Positions 15,368-21,702 of a stretch of 22,932 nt of DNA are shown piece by piece. Location: assembly GCA_012797505.1 (NCBI GenBank), contig JAAZOZ010000048.1, positions 1 through 22,932 on the forward strand. Reading direction: 5' to 3'. The notes beneath the pieces are model-generated. The model was not told where the DNA came from, searched no databases, and saw nothing but the letters and a program-made list of their open reading frames with translations. Source of the stretch: Smithella sp. (GTDB lineage: Bacteria > Desulfobacterota > Syntrophia > Syntrophales > Smithellaceae). Position numbers and translations under genes: made by a program. The stretch's first letter is position 1, and every line of letters begins with the position of its first letter.

Positions 15368-15399
15368 CGGGAGGCTCTCAACCAGCCTCCCGTTTTTTT
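15368..15399 (+). terminator. Intrinsic terminator facing the plus strand, overlapping the end of rarA
   Basis: CGGGAGGCT (15368-15376) and AGCCTCCCG (15384-15392) form a perfect 9-bp stem with a 7-base loop and seven T on the plus strand. The tail overlaps the rarA stop codon. In the minus direction of rarA there is no T run after the hairpin, so the orientation points to a plus-strand transcript from the region 15180-15365, which has no plus-strand gene. It may end an unrecognised small RNA or act as a block to antisense transcription into rarA. Confidence 0.7.
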
Positions 15400-16762
15400 A
15401 TCCTTTTTTCTCCGATCCCTTCTTTGCTTCGGTTTTCCGGCGTCGCCACTCGGTAATTCTCTCTTTGATGATTTTTTCGTATCCGGCATCGGTCGGGGAG
15501 TAAAGCACTTTCCCCTGAAGCTTGTCCGGAAAATACTCCTGGGGAACATAGGCATCGGAATAGTCGTGCGCGTATTTGTAGTCTTTGCCGTACTCCAGCT
15601 CCTTCATCAGTTTGGTCGGAGCGTTGCGGATGTGCAGGGGAACGGGAAGATAACCGGTTTTATTAATTAAATCTTTGGTTTGCCCGTATCCGGTGTAGAG
15701 GGAATTGCTTTTGGGCGCCACGGCCAGATAGACGGCCGCCTGCGCAATGGCCAGTTCGCCTTCCGGCAGGCCGATGAAATGAAACGCCTGCTGGGCGGCC
15801 ATCGTCAGCACCAGGGCATGAGGATCGGCGTTGCCGATGTCTTCGGAGGCAAAGCGCACCATGCGCCGCAGAATGTAAAGAGGGTCTTCTCCGGCGGCCA
15901 GCATGCGGCCCAGCCAGTAAAGCGTTGCGTCCGGATCGCTTCCCCGCATGCTTTTATGCAGCGCCGAGATCAGATTGTAATGCTCCTCTCCGTCCTTGTC
16001 ATACAGAAGGGCTTTTTTCAGCAGCGCCTCCTCGGCGGATTTCGCCGTGATCGTTCGTTCCTCCCCGGGCAGCGACTGGACCATCGAGGCGGCCGCCTCC
16101 AGGTTGTTGAGGGCCGTTCGGGCGTCGCCGTCGGAAATCCCGATGATGAACTGTAAGGCCTCCTCGGCGATTTGGATGGCGAATTTGCCCAAGCCCCTTT
16201 GCGGATCGGAAAGCGCGCGCTTCAGGATAGCCATCAGGTCCTCGTCCGTAAACTGCCTGAGCAGCATCACGCGCGTTCTGGACAAAAGCGGGGCGATGAC
16301 TTCAAAAGAGGGATTCTCCGTGGTTGCGCCGATCAGCGTGATCAATCCGCTTTCCACGTGCGGCAGGAAAGCGTCCTGCTGGGCTTTGTTAAAGCGGTGG
16401 ATTTCATCGACAAACAAAATGGTTTTCTGCTTTTTGGCCTCCCAGAGATCCCGGGCGTCGTCAATCACCTGCCGGATTTCCTTGACACCGGAAAGGACGG
16501 CGGAAAAACTGACAAAATTGGCTTTGGTTTCATTCGCCAGAATGCGCGCCAGCGTGGTTTTACCGGAGCCCGGCGGCCCCCAGAAAATCATCGAAAAAAG
16601 CTTATCTTCCGCAATGGACCGCCTCAACAGCGTTCCTTCGGCGACCAGATGCGGCTGGCCAATGTAATCGGCAAGCGTAAGCGGCCTCATTCTTTCGGCC
16701 AGCGGCGCCGTGTCCAATGCGTCATCCGGAGTTCCCTGGCTGAATAAATCCAGATTTTTCAT
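15398..16762 (-). CDS. rarA: Replication-associated recombination protein A (RarA/MgsA AAA+ ATPase)
   Basis: RarA is a clamp-loader-like AAA+ ATPase that works at stalled or gapped replication forks. The 454-residue protein has Walker A GPPGSGKT (62-69), Walker B with DEIH (119-122), sensor GATTENPSFE and the winged C-terminal MgsA-type region. That region includes YWLGRMLAAGEDPLYILRRMVR and, near the end, a YKYAHDYSDAYVPQEYFPD segment typical of the family. Length and motifs are normal. The start overlaps the upstream four-cysteine gene as ATGA, so its translation is probably coupled to that gene. The basic, Lys-rich last residues (EAKKGSEKKG) are a common family feature. It has no promoter of its own that I can see. 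Confidence 0.96.
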   Translation of the reverse strand: MKNLDLFSQGTPDDALDTAPLAERMRPLTLADYIGQPHLVAEGTLLRRSIAEDKLFSMIFWGPPGSGKTTLARILANETKANFVSFSAVLSGVKEIRQVIDDARDLWEAKKQKTILFVDEIHRFNKAQQDAFLPHVESGLITLIGATTENPSFEVIAPLLSRTRVMLLRQFTDEDLMAILKRALSDPQRGLGKFAIQIAEEALQFIIGISDGDARTALNNLEAAASMVQSLPGEERTITAKSAEEALLKKALLYDKDGEEHYNLISALHKSMRGSDPDATLYWLGRMLAAGEDPLYILRRMVRFASEDIGNADPHALVLTMAAQQAFHFIGLPEGELAIAQAAVYLAVAPKSNSLYTGYGQTKDLINKTGYLPVPLHIRNAPTKLMKELEYGKDYKYAHDYSDAYVPQEYFPDKLQGKVLYSPTDAGYEKIIKERITEWRRRKTEAKKGSEKKG

Positions 16763-17016
16763 GTTTGCCTCTTTGCTTTCTCCAGAATCTCAATCAAACT
16801 GACCACCTTTTCTTTGGGCTGCGCGTCCGCAAAGCGCTTCTGCTCCTCCTGCGTCAGGTTTTCCTCAAGCAGCGACGCCACGTCAAAAGCGGCCTGCCAG
16901 CAAAAAATAATCCGCGCACAGGGCAAATCCCCCGCTTCCCTCAAACAGTAGGCAAACGTCATTTCATCGCCCAATTTGGGACAGCGGGTGATTTTATGAT
17001 CGTGCGGGGTTTTCAT
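16759..17016 (-). CDS. Small four-cysteine protein of unknown function, coupled to rarA
   Basis: This 85-residue soluble protein has the pattern CPxLG-x7-YC-x8-C-x5-CW with C12, C24, C33 and C39. It is followed by an acidic helical half (EENLTQEEQKRFADA) and a basic end. Four cysteines packed in 28 residues suggest a zinc or iron-sulfur site. I believe similar short proteins occur in other deltaproteobacteria without a known role, but I cannot verify that here. The stop overlaps the rarA start by 4 bp, which argues for co-expression and perhaps a shared role in genome maintenance. The chosen ATG keeps all four cysteines but has a poor ribosome site and lies only 17 bp after a terminator-like hairpin. 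Confidence 0.75.
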   Translation of the reverse strand: MKTPHDHKITRCPKLGDEMTFAYCLREAGDLPCARIIFCWQAAFDVASLLEENLTQEEQKRFADAQPKEKVVSLIEILEKAKRQT

Positions 17017-17033
17017 TGCCGGCCAGCTTGGCG

Positions 17034-17078
17034 AAAAAAAGAAAAGCCGTCAAGAATTTTTATTTTCCTGACGGCTTT
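17034..17078 (-). terminator. Intrinsic terminator of the trpB unit (minus strand)
   Basis: On the minus strand AAAGCCGTCA and TGACGGCTTT pair as a 10-bp perfect stem (17078-17069 with 17052-17043). The tract TTTTCTTTTTTT follows on the minus strand. It is about 130 bp past the trpB stop and ends only 17 bp before the start of the four-cysteine gene, so it may also attenuate that gene and rarA. Confidence 0.75.
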
Positions 17079-17146
17079 CCATCAGCCCTGCCTCTTCCTT
17101 TTGGCAATCATTTACCCATAGACTATAGCCTGTTCCCCATAACCGT

Positions 17147-17191
17147 AGGGAACGGTCGCGACCATCCATGTGGGTGGCAAGACCGTTCCCT
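17147..17191. repeat. REP-like nested palindrome
   Basis: AGGGAACGGTC (17147-17157) and GACCGTTCCCT (17181-17191) are a perfect 11-bp inverted repeat. Inside, CCATCC and GGGTGG can form a second small stem. Outside, CCATAACCG (about 17137) and the complementary CCGTTATGG (about 17205) extend the symmetry with one mismatch into the trpB stop codon. No T run follows. It looks like a REP/PU-type intergenic element; other copies are not in this window. Confidence 0.6.
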
Positions 17192-17207
17192 GCGAGAATG
17201 ACATCCG

Positions 17208-18569
17208 TTATGGTTTGGGAAAATCCTTGATGGCGTTCAGAGCTCTTTCGATTTCGTGATCCGGCAGCTCGTAGGCCTCCAATTTACCCGACAGATAAGC
17301 GTCGTAGGAGGCCAGATCCACCAGGCCGTGACCGCTCCAGTTGAAAAGAATGATCTTTTCCTTTCCTTCCTCCCGGGCGCGCATGGCTTCATCCACGACG
17401 GCGGCCAGCACATGGTTGGTTTCCGGCGCGGGAATGAAGCCTTCGGAACGGGCCCATTTGACGCCCGCATCAAACGTCTTGAGCTGATCATACGCTCTGG
17501 GTTCAACCAGTTTTTCGCGGACCAGATGGCTGACGATGGGCGCCATGCCGTGATAGCGAAGCCCGCCTGCGTGGATCGGCGCAGGGACATAATCGTGGCC
17601 CAGCGTGTACATCGGAAGCAACGGCGTGGATTTGGCCAGATCCCCGAAATCATAGGCGAACGGACCTTTGGTCATGCTGGGGCAGGAAGTGGGCTCCGCT
17701 CCGACAATTTTCACCTCTTTGCCGTGGATTTTGTCGCAGGCAAACGGCGTGGCGATGCCGGCAAAATTGCTCCCGCCGCCGCAGCATCCCATGACCACAT
17801 CGGGATAGAGGCCGAGTTTTTTCATTTGTTTCTGCGCTTCCAGACCGATGATCGACTGGTAGAGGATCACGTGATTGAGCACGCTGCCCAGACCATAGTG
17901 CGTATTGGGGCTGTTCACCGCGTCTTCAATGGCTTCGCTGATGGCAATGCCCAGGGAGCCGGGAGTATCCGGATATTCCGCCAAAACATTGCGGCCCACT
18001 TGGGTCAGATTGCTGGGACTGGCAATGCATTCCGCCCCCCAGGTATTCATCATCAGACGGCGGTAGGGTTTCTGCTCGTAGCTGACCCGGACCATGTACA
18101 CCCGGCACGCCAGATCAAACATCTGGCAGGCCATCGCCAGGGCGCTTCCCCACTGACCGGCGCCGGTTTCCGTGGTCATGCGCTTCGTTCCCGCCTCCCG
18201 GTTATAGTAGGCCATCGGAACCGCCGCGTTGGGTTTGTGCGATCCGGCGGGGCTGACGCCTTCATTTTTATAATAAATCTGCACGGGGCAGCCCAGCAGT
18301 TTTTCGAAATTGCGCGCCCGGTAAAGGGGAGACGGTCTCCACAGGACGTATTTTTGCAGGACCTCGTCGGGAATGTCAATCCAGCGCTGGGCGGAGGCTT
18401 CCTGCTCGATGATGTTCATGGGGAAAATGGCCGCCAGATCCTGGGGCGTGACCGGCTGGCCCGTTCCGGGGGGCAGGGGCGGCTTCATCGGCGTGGGCAA
18501 ATCCGCCAAAACATTGTACCACTGCCTGGGTATTTCATGATCTTCCAATAACGTCTTGACCTGTTCCAT
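17208..18569 (-). CDS. trpB: Tryptophan synthase beta chain, TrpB2 type
   Basis: TrpB joins indole and L-serine to make tryptophan with PLP. The 453-residue protein is longer than classical TrpB (about 400) and matches the TrpB2 type: an extended N-terminus with WYNVLADLP, WRPSPLYRARNFEK, PLP lysine K112 in AGSHKPN, catalytic E134 in TETGAGQWG, and the phosphate loop CCGGGSNFAG. The frame is open upstream to 18677, but the extra residues come from the attenuator hairpin. The ATG at 18569 has AAAGGAG 8 bases upstream. No trpA is nearby, as is usual for TrpB2, which is thought to salvage free indole or to act with a distant TrpA. The Trp-codon leader and attenuator upstream show control by tryptophan supply and so support a true role in tryptophan synthesis. 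Confidence 0.95.
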   Translation of the reverse strand: MEQVKTLLEDHEIPRQWYNVLADLPTPMKPPLPPGTGQPVTPQDLAAIFPMNIIEQEASAQRWIDIPDEVLQKYVLWRPSPLYRARNFEKLLGCPVQIYYKNEGVSPAGSHKPNAAVPMAYYNREAGTKRMTTETGAGQWGSALAMACQMFDLACRVYMVRVSYEQKPYRRLMMNTWGAECIASPSNLTQVGRNVLAEYPDTPGSLGIAISEAIEDAVNSPNTHYGLGSVLNHVILYQSIIGLEAQKQMKKLGLYPDVVMGCCGGGSNFAGIATPFACDKIHGKEVKIVGAEPTSCPSMTKGPFAYDFGDLAKSTPLLPMYTLGHDYVPAPIHAGGLRYHGMAPIVSHLVREKLVEPRAYDQLKTFDAGVKWARSEGFIPAPETNHVLAAVVDEAMRAREEGKEKIILFNWSGHGLVDLASYDAYLSGKLEAYELPDHEIERALNAIKDFPKP

Positions 18570-18646
18570 TTCTTCTCTCTCCTTTACAAAAATAATTCCC
18601 GGGTTTCTTTCAGCAAGCGATTTTTGCGCCCGGCCCAAGCCGGCGC

Positions 18647-18682
18647 CAAAAAAAATGCCGTGGAGCTTTCTTCCCACGGCAT
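18647..18682 (-). terminator. Attenuator terminator in the trpB leader
   Basis: On the minus strand AUGCCGUGG (18682-18674) and CCACGGCAU (18663-18655) form a perfect 9-bp stem with a 10-base loop, followed by eight U. The terminator lies between the leader peptide and trpB, 78 bp before the trpB start, so transcription must pass it for trpB to be expressed. Confidence 0.9.
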
Positions 18683-18770
18683 TTCAAAATGTTTACGAGT
18701 CATGGGAAGGAGCCTCCCTGCCCATGCTCGGTGATTACAGGAGCCTACGGGCAGACATTGATCGCCTGCC
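18647..18770 (-). promoter_or_regulatory. Tryptophan transcription attenuator with alternative hairpins
   Basis: Several minus-strand segments are mutually exclusive partners. GGCAG (18770-18766), which overlaps the second Trp codon, pairs with CUGCC (18754-18750). CUGCCC (18754-18749) also pairs with GGGCAG (18723-18718). GGGAGG (18718-18713) pairs with CUUCCC (18709-18704). CUUCCCA (18709-18703) alternatively pairs with UGGGAAG (18676-18670), the 5' arm of the terminator. A ribosome stalled at the Trp codons would mask the first segment. This would favour the second pairing, free CUUCCCA and break the terminator. Without stalling the terminator forms. This is a reading of the sequence, not a computed fold. 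Confidence 0.7.
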
Positions 18771-18804
18771 ACCGCCAGTTTCTGTTAAAAAGGCTTCTTG
18801 CCAT
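18745..18804 (-). CDS. Trp leader peptide (trpL-like), 19 aa
   Basis: The minus-strand ATG at 18804 opens the peptide MARSLFNRNWRWQAINVCP, ending at TAG (18747-18745). It has two Trp codons separated by one residue (W10, W12), as in enteric trpL, where two adjacent Trp codons sense charged tRNA-Trp. A weak AAGG lies about 12 bases upstream of the ATG. The stop codon and the Trp codons lie exactly within the competing hairpins described for the attenuator, which is what gives confidence in so short a frame. It would have no function beyond its translation. Confidence 0.75.
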   Translation of the reverse strand: MARSLFNRNWRWQAINVCP

Positions 18805-18821
18805 TTCTTGATCGACCTTCC

Positions 18822-18942
18822 GAGACCCTTGAAAAATGTCGTTTCGATGAGCGAGAGCGACGAGAAATCCTAATGACGGCCGTTTGTTCAAGATTTCTCC
18901 CTTCGGTCGAAAGGACAAAAACGGCAGTGATTCAAAGCTCTC
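18822..18942 (-). repeat. Short inverted-repeat element A, diverged 121-bp copy
   Basis: This is the reverse-complement relative of the element at 22792-22932. It ends in TTCAAAGCTCTC on the right and a degenerate GAGACCCTTGAA on the left. The middle shares GACGAGAAATC and the stretch CAAGATTTCTCCCTTCGGTC, but about 20 bp are missing. It lies immediately upstream of the trp leader peptide, 17 bases from its ATG. Short frames beginning MFKISPFGR come from this repeat and are not genes. Confidence 0.8.
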
Positions 18943-19233
18943 CTTCCTTCACCGTTGGCGTTTGCCTAACACAACCGCGAAAGAGATGTCAAGCCGAAAT
19001 TTGCAGCCGACGGTTTTTTTTATCCGAAAGGGAAAGCGCCGTTGCGCCGAAGCAGACGGGCTGGGGATTAGCGATTCTTCGCTCCGTTGCGCGACAGCCT
19101 GACGACTGGCTCGGGGCTTTGCCGGGCGCCCCCTTCAAGTTGATATTTACTTCTCGGGCAATTAAGAGTACGTTACCGCATCAGTGCTGGTTAGGTGCCC
19201 ATAAAACGGTTCAGCGATCAAGTGAGAAGCGGC
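18943..19233. other. Intergenic region between element A and the fusion gene
   Basis: No convincing gene is seen in these 291 bp. CCGTTGGC (18952-18959) and GCCGACGG (19006-19013) can pair across a long loop, followed by seven T on the plus strand, a weak terminator-like form with no plus-strand gene upstream. A weak promoter for the next gene may be TTGATA near 19140 with a -10 near TTAAGA 16 bases later. Frames through this stretch have no ribosome site or recognisable product. Confidence 0.4.
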
Positions 19234-21507
19234 ATGCAGATGACGAAAAATACCGACAGGATGTCAGGCCGGTTAACGGTCGCGCTCCTTTTCGGCGTTC
19301 TGCTCGCGGGAATGACGGCGCCGCCGTCAGCGGCGGCCGATCCACACTTCGTCATAGCCGCTTCGGCCCAATCCCCCCCGTATTCCTATCTGGACAACAA
19401 GAATAACCCGCAGGGAATCCTCATCGATTTCTGGAATTTATGGGCGCGCAAGACCGGCGCCGAAGCGTCCTTTGCCCTGACCAGCTTCGATAAGGCCATC
19501 GAGCTGGTTCGTGACGGCAAAGCGGATTTTCATGCCGGCATTTTTTATTCAGAGCCAAGAGCGCGGCATTTGGATTTTTCGACGGGCTTTCTCGATGATA
19601 CGCTGTCTCTGTTTGTTCTGGACAAGCTGGATGTTTACTCGATGTCCGACCTGAAAAATGTTCCTGTCGTCGTTGGGATCAGCAAAGAATATTACGCCGT
19701 AGAGTACATGAAGGAGCATTATCCCTTCATCGGAATCCGGCTTTATAACAATAACGAAGAGTTGCTCCACGCCGCGCTCCGGCGGGAGATTGTTGCTTTC
19801 GTTGTGGACTATCCCGTTGCCTTTCACTATCTTTCGAAAAATGATTCCCTGGGCCGGTATCGGGTGATTCAGGATATATCCAGCCAAAAATTACGGGCAG
19901 CCGTAAAGAAGAGCAACCGCGCAACGCTCGATTTTATTAACAACGGCCTCAAAAAAATCAGCGACAGGGAGCTTGGCGACCTCGCCGACAAATGGGGCCT
20001 GAGACAGAACAGCGTCATTCCGCCGTGGTTCAAGAAAGTTCTGTTCGGAGGCGTTGTCGTCGTTATCCTCCTCGCATTCTTCATCCACTGGGCCCTGTTG
20101 AGAAAGGAAATCCGCAAACAAACGAGCGACCTCGCCGAAAAAAACAAAATCCTCACGCTCATGCAGCGGGACATGATGGAGGTCAACAGAACCACACAAA
20201 ACCTGATGGAAGACCTGGAAAAAATAAGCCGCGATAACGAACAGATGCTCGATATGATTGTCCGCGAAATGAAGGAGACCCTGGAACGCATTCAACGGGC
20301 AACGGAAGACGGAGATTGCGCCGGTCCGGCTCTGATGGAAATTCATGATCAAAGCAAGAACGTCTTATCCCTGATTGAAAAATTCCGCCAGGTTTCTCCC
20401 GTCGATGCAGAAAACTACAGCCAGGAAATGAGAAAGATCAACCTGACGGAATTTTTCTCCAAGAAGAAGAAAGACTTTAAAAACCTTTCCTTGCTGAAAG
20501 GGATCGATCTCCACATGGATATGCCCGCAAAGACGGTAACCGCCATGATCCATCCCGGACATTTTGACGAACTGTGCAACAATATTTTTCTCAGCACCGT
20601 AAAATATTCCCGGGCGGGCGGGCAGATCCGCATCTCTCTGGCGCTGGCCGGGACTACCGACGAAAAAAAGATTGTCATTCAATTTGGCTATCATTCCCTG
20701 GCCGGCGGCGAAACGAGAGAGGACGGTTCTTCGGGGGCTTCCGACCGGGAGCTGCCTCCGGTGGAAAGCGCATCCGGAATCCGGCTGGCCCTGATCAAAA
20801 AATTGATCCTGCTCCAGGGAGGAAAGATATCCGCTTTCGAGCGGGAGCGAGGGGAAAGAACCATCCGTCTGGAACTGCCGGCCGTCGAAGAAATCGTGAA
20901 ATCCTACGAGGATATTGAAGCGCTGGCCCACACGGGAGACATCATCCTGTTTAAAGGGCTTTATTATAACCGACATGGTGAAAAATCCGTGGCAACGGAT
21001 TGGACGCATGTCGGACTCATCGTCCGGCTGCCCGGCAACCCGCTGCCTTTGATCTGGGAGTCCACGCCGCTGGAGAATGTGCCTGATCAAGAGCTGGGGA
21101 AAGGGAAGTCCGGCGCGCAGCTTGTCTCGCTGAAAGAGAGGCTGGAAAATTACGAAACCAACGTCTATGCGATTCGATTCCTGAAAGTCGTCCGGGATCC
21201 CTCCATGCTCAACCATCTCTTCCGTTTTATCTCCTATGCGCACACACTGCCCTTTCCGGGCGAGCTTCGATTGGTCGGAAAAGTGATTCATGCAAAAATA
21301 TTCAGCCGGCTGTACCGGATGAAACGTCGTTATAAGAATATTTTTTGTTCGGAGCTGGTTGCCGAATCCTATATGGTGATGGGGCTGCTTCCGGAGGTCC
21401 CGCCCCCTTCAGCCTATATGCCGGTTGATTTTTCGACGCAAAAGAAATTGCCGTTGCTCAAGGGCGCGCATCTGAGCGGCGAGTTCATGATCAGCTTTGA
21501 AAAGTAA
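19234..21507 (+). CDS. Fusion: periplasmic solute-binding domain - TM - degenerate histidine kinase - permuted papain-like amidase
   Basis: The 757-residue protein has a signal peptide (1 to about 35, ending SAAA). An SBP_bac_3-type binding domain follows (about 37-258; it starts HFVIAASAQSPPYSYLDN). Next come one membrane helix (about 270-289) and a coiled coil (about 291-350). Residues 400-550 resemble a histidine-kinase ATPase (ELCNNIFLSTVKYS, GIRLALIKKLILLQGGKIS). However, the N-box Asn is not in the usual place, the DxGxG loop is missing, and no HisKA H-E motif is seen, so it is probably a pseudokinase. The C-terminal part (about 565-725) matches the permuted NlpC/P60 (YiiX/YaeF-like) fold: TGDIILF, H592 in WTHVGLI, and C705 in FCSELVAESY. 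This last domain would be cytoplasmic. ATG 19234 was chosen for its place before the signal peptide, with GAGAAG just upstream. Ligand and substrate are unknown. Confidence 0.82.
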   Translation: MQMTKNTDRMSGRLTVALLFGVLLAGMTAPPSAAADPHFVIAASAQSPPYSYLDNKNNPQGILIDFWNLWARKTGAEASFALTSFDKAIELVRDGKADFHAGIFYSEPRARHLDFSTGFLDDTLSLFVLDKLDVYSMSDLKNVPVVVGISKEYYAVEYMKEHYPFIGIRLYNNNEELLHAALRREIVAFVVDYPVAFHYLSKNDSLGRYRVIQDISSQKLRAAVKKSNRATLDFINNGLKKISDRELGDLADKWGLRQNSVIPPWFKKVLFGGVVVVILLAFFIHWALLRKEIRKQTSDLAEKNKILTLMQRDMMEVNRTTQNLMEDLEKISRDNEQMLDMIVREMKETLERIQRATEDGDCAGPALMEIHDQSKNVLSLIEKFRQVSPVDAENYSQEMRKINLTEFFSKKKKDFKNLSLLKGIDLHMDMPAKTVTAMIHPGHFDELCNNIFLSTVKYSRAGGQIRISLALAGTTDEKKIVIQFGYHSLAGGETREDGSSGASDRELPPVESASGIRLALIKKLILLQGGKISAFERERGERTIRLELPAVEEIVKSYEDIEALAHTGDIILFKGLYYNRHGEKSVATDWTHVGLIVRLPGNPLPLIWESTPLENVPDQELGKGKSGAQLVSLKERLENYETNVYAIRFLKVVRDPSMLNHLFRFISYAHTLPFPGELRLVGKVIHAKIFSRLYRMKRRYKNIFCSELVAESYMVMGLLPEVPPPSAYMPVDFSTQKKLPLLKGAHLSGEFMISFEK

Positions 21508-21566
21508 GCGACCGTGCGGGCCAGCGGCGCCGGCTCAGGCAACCCGTCACGGTTCAAACAAAGCGT

Positions 21567-21698
21567 GACGGCTTCGTAAAAAGCCACCGCTGTCACCGTG
21601 AGCCCGTCGAAGGGCGAGCGTAAGCGCCCGATATCGCGTCATGCTTCGACAGGCTCCGCATGACAAAAGAGGGGAAAAGGACTTTTTACGAGGGCGTC
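21567..21698. repeat. MITE-like element C with terminal inverted repeats
   Basis: The ends GACGGCTTCGTAAAAAGCC (21567-21585) and the complementary right end (21679-21698, reading GGACTTTTTACGAGGGCGTC) are inverted repeats with few mismatches. The inside holds a second imperfect pair, CCCGTCGAAGGGCGAG and ATGCTTCGACAGGCTC. Overlapping the left end, CCGTCACG (21544-21551) and CGTGACGG (21564-21571) form another 8-bp hairpin. There is no coding capacity. The right end stops 4 bp before the start codon of the M28 peptidase gene. Confidence 0.7.
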
Positions 21699-21702
21699 AA
21701 GC

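Noticed and set aside
17256..18551. 431-codon plus-strand open frame
   Set aside because: It is antisense to trpB, with no motif and the composition of a shadow frame.
18570..18677. N-terminal extension of trpB to 18677
   Set aside because: These codons come from the attenuator terminator and its following hairpin; the ATG at 18569 has a strong ribosome site and fits TrpB2 proteins.
18690..18870. 6S RNA in the trpB upstream region
   Set aside because: A CATGCTCGGT string resembles part of 6S RNA, but the closing stem and overall fold are not there, and the Trp leader explains the region better.
18884..19102. Short frame beginning MFKISPFGR (also at 22634-22870 minus)
   Set aside because: Both copies are translations of element A and carry no sign of a real gene.
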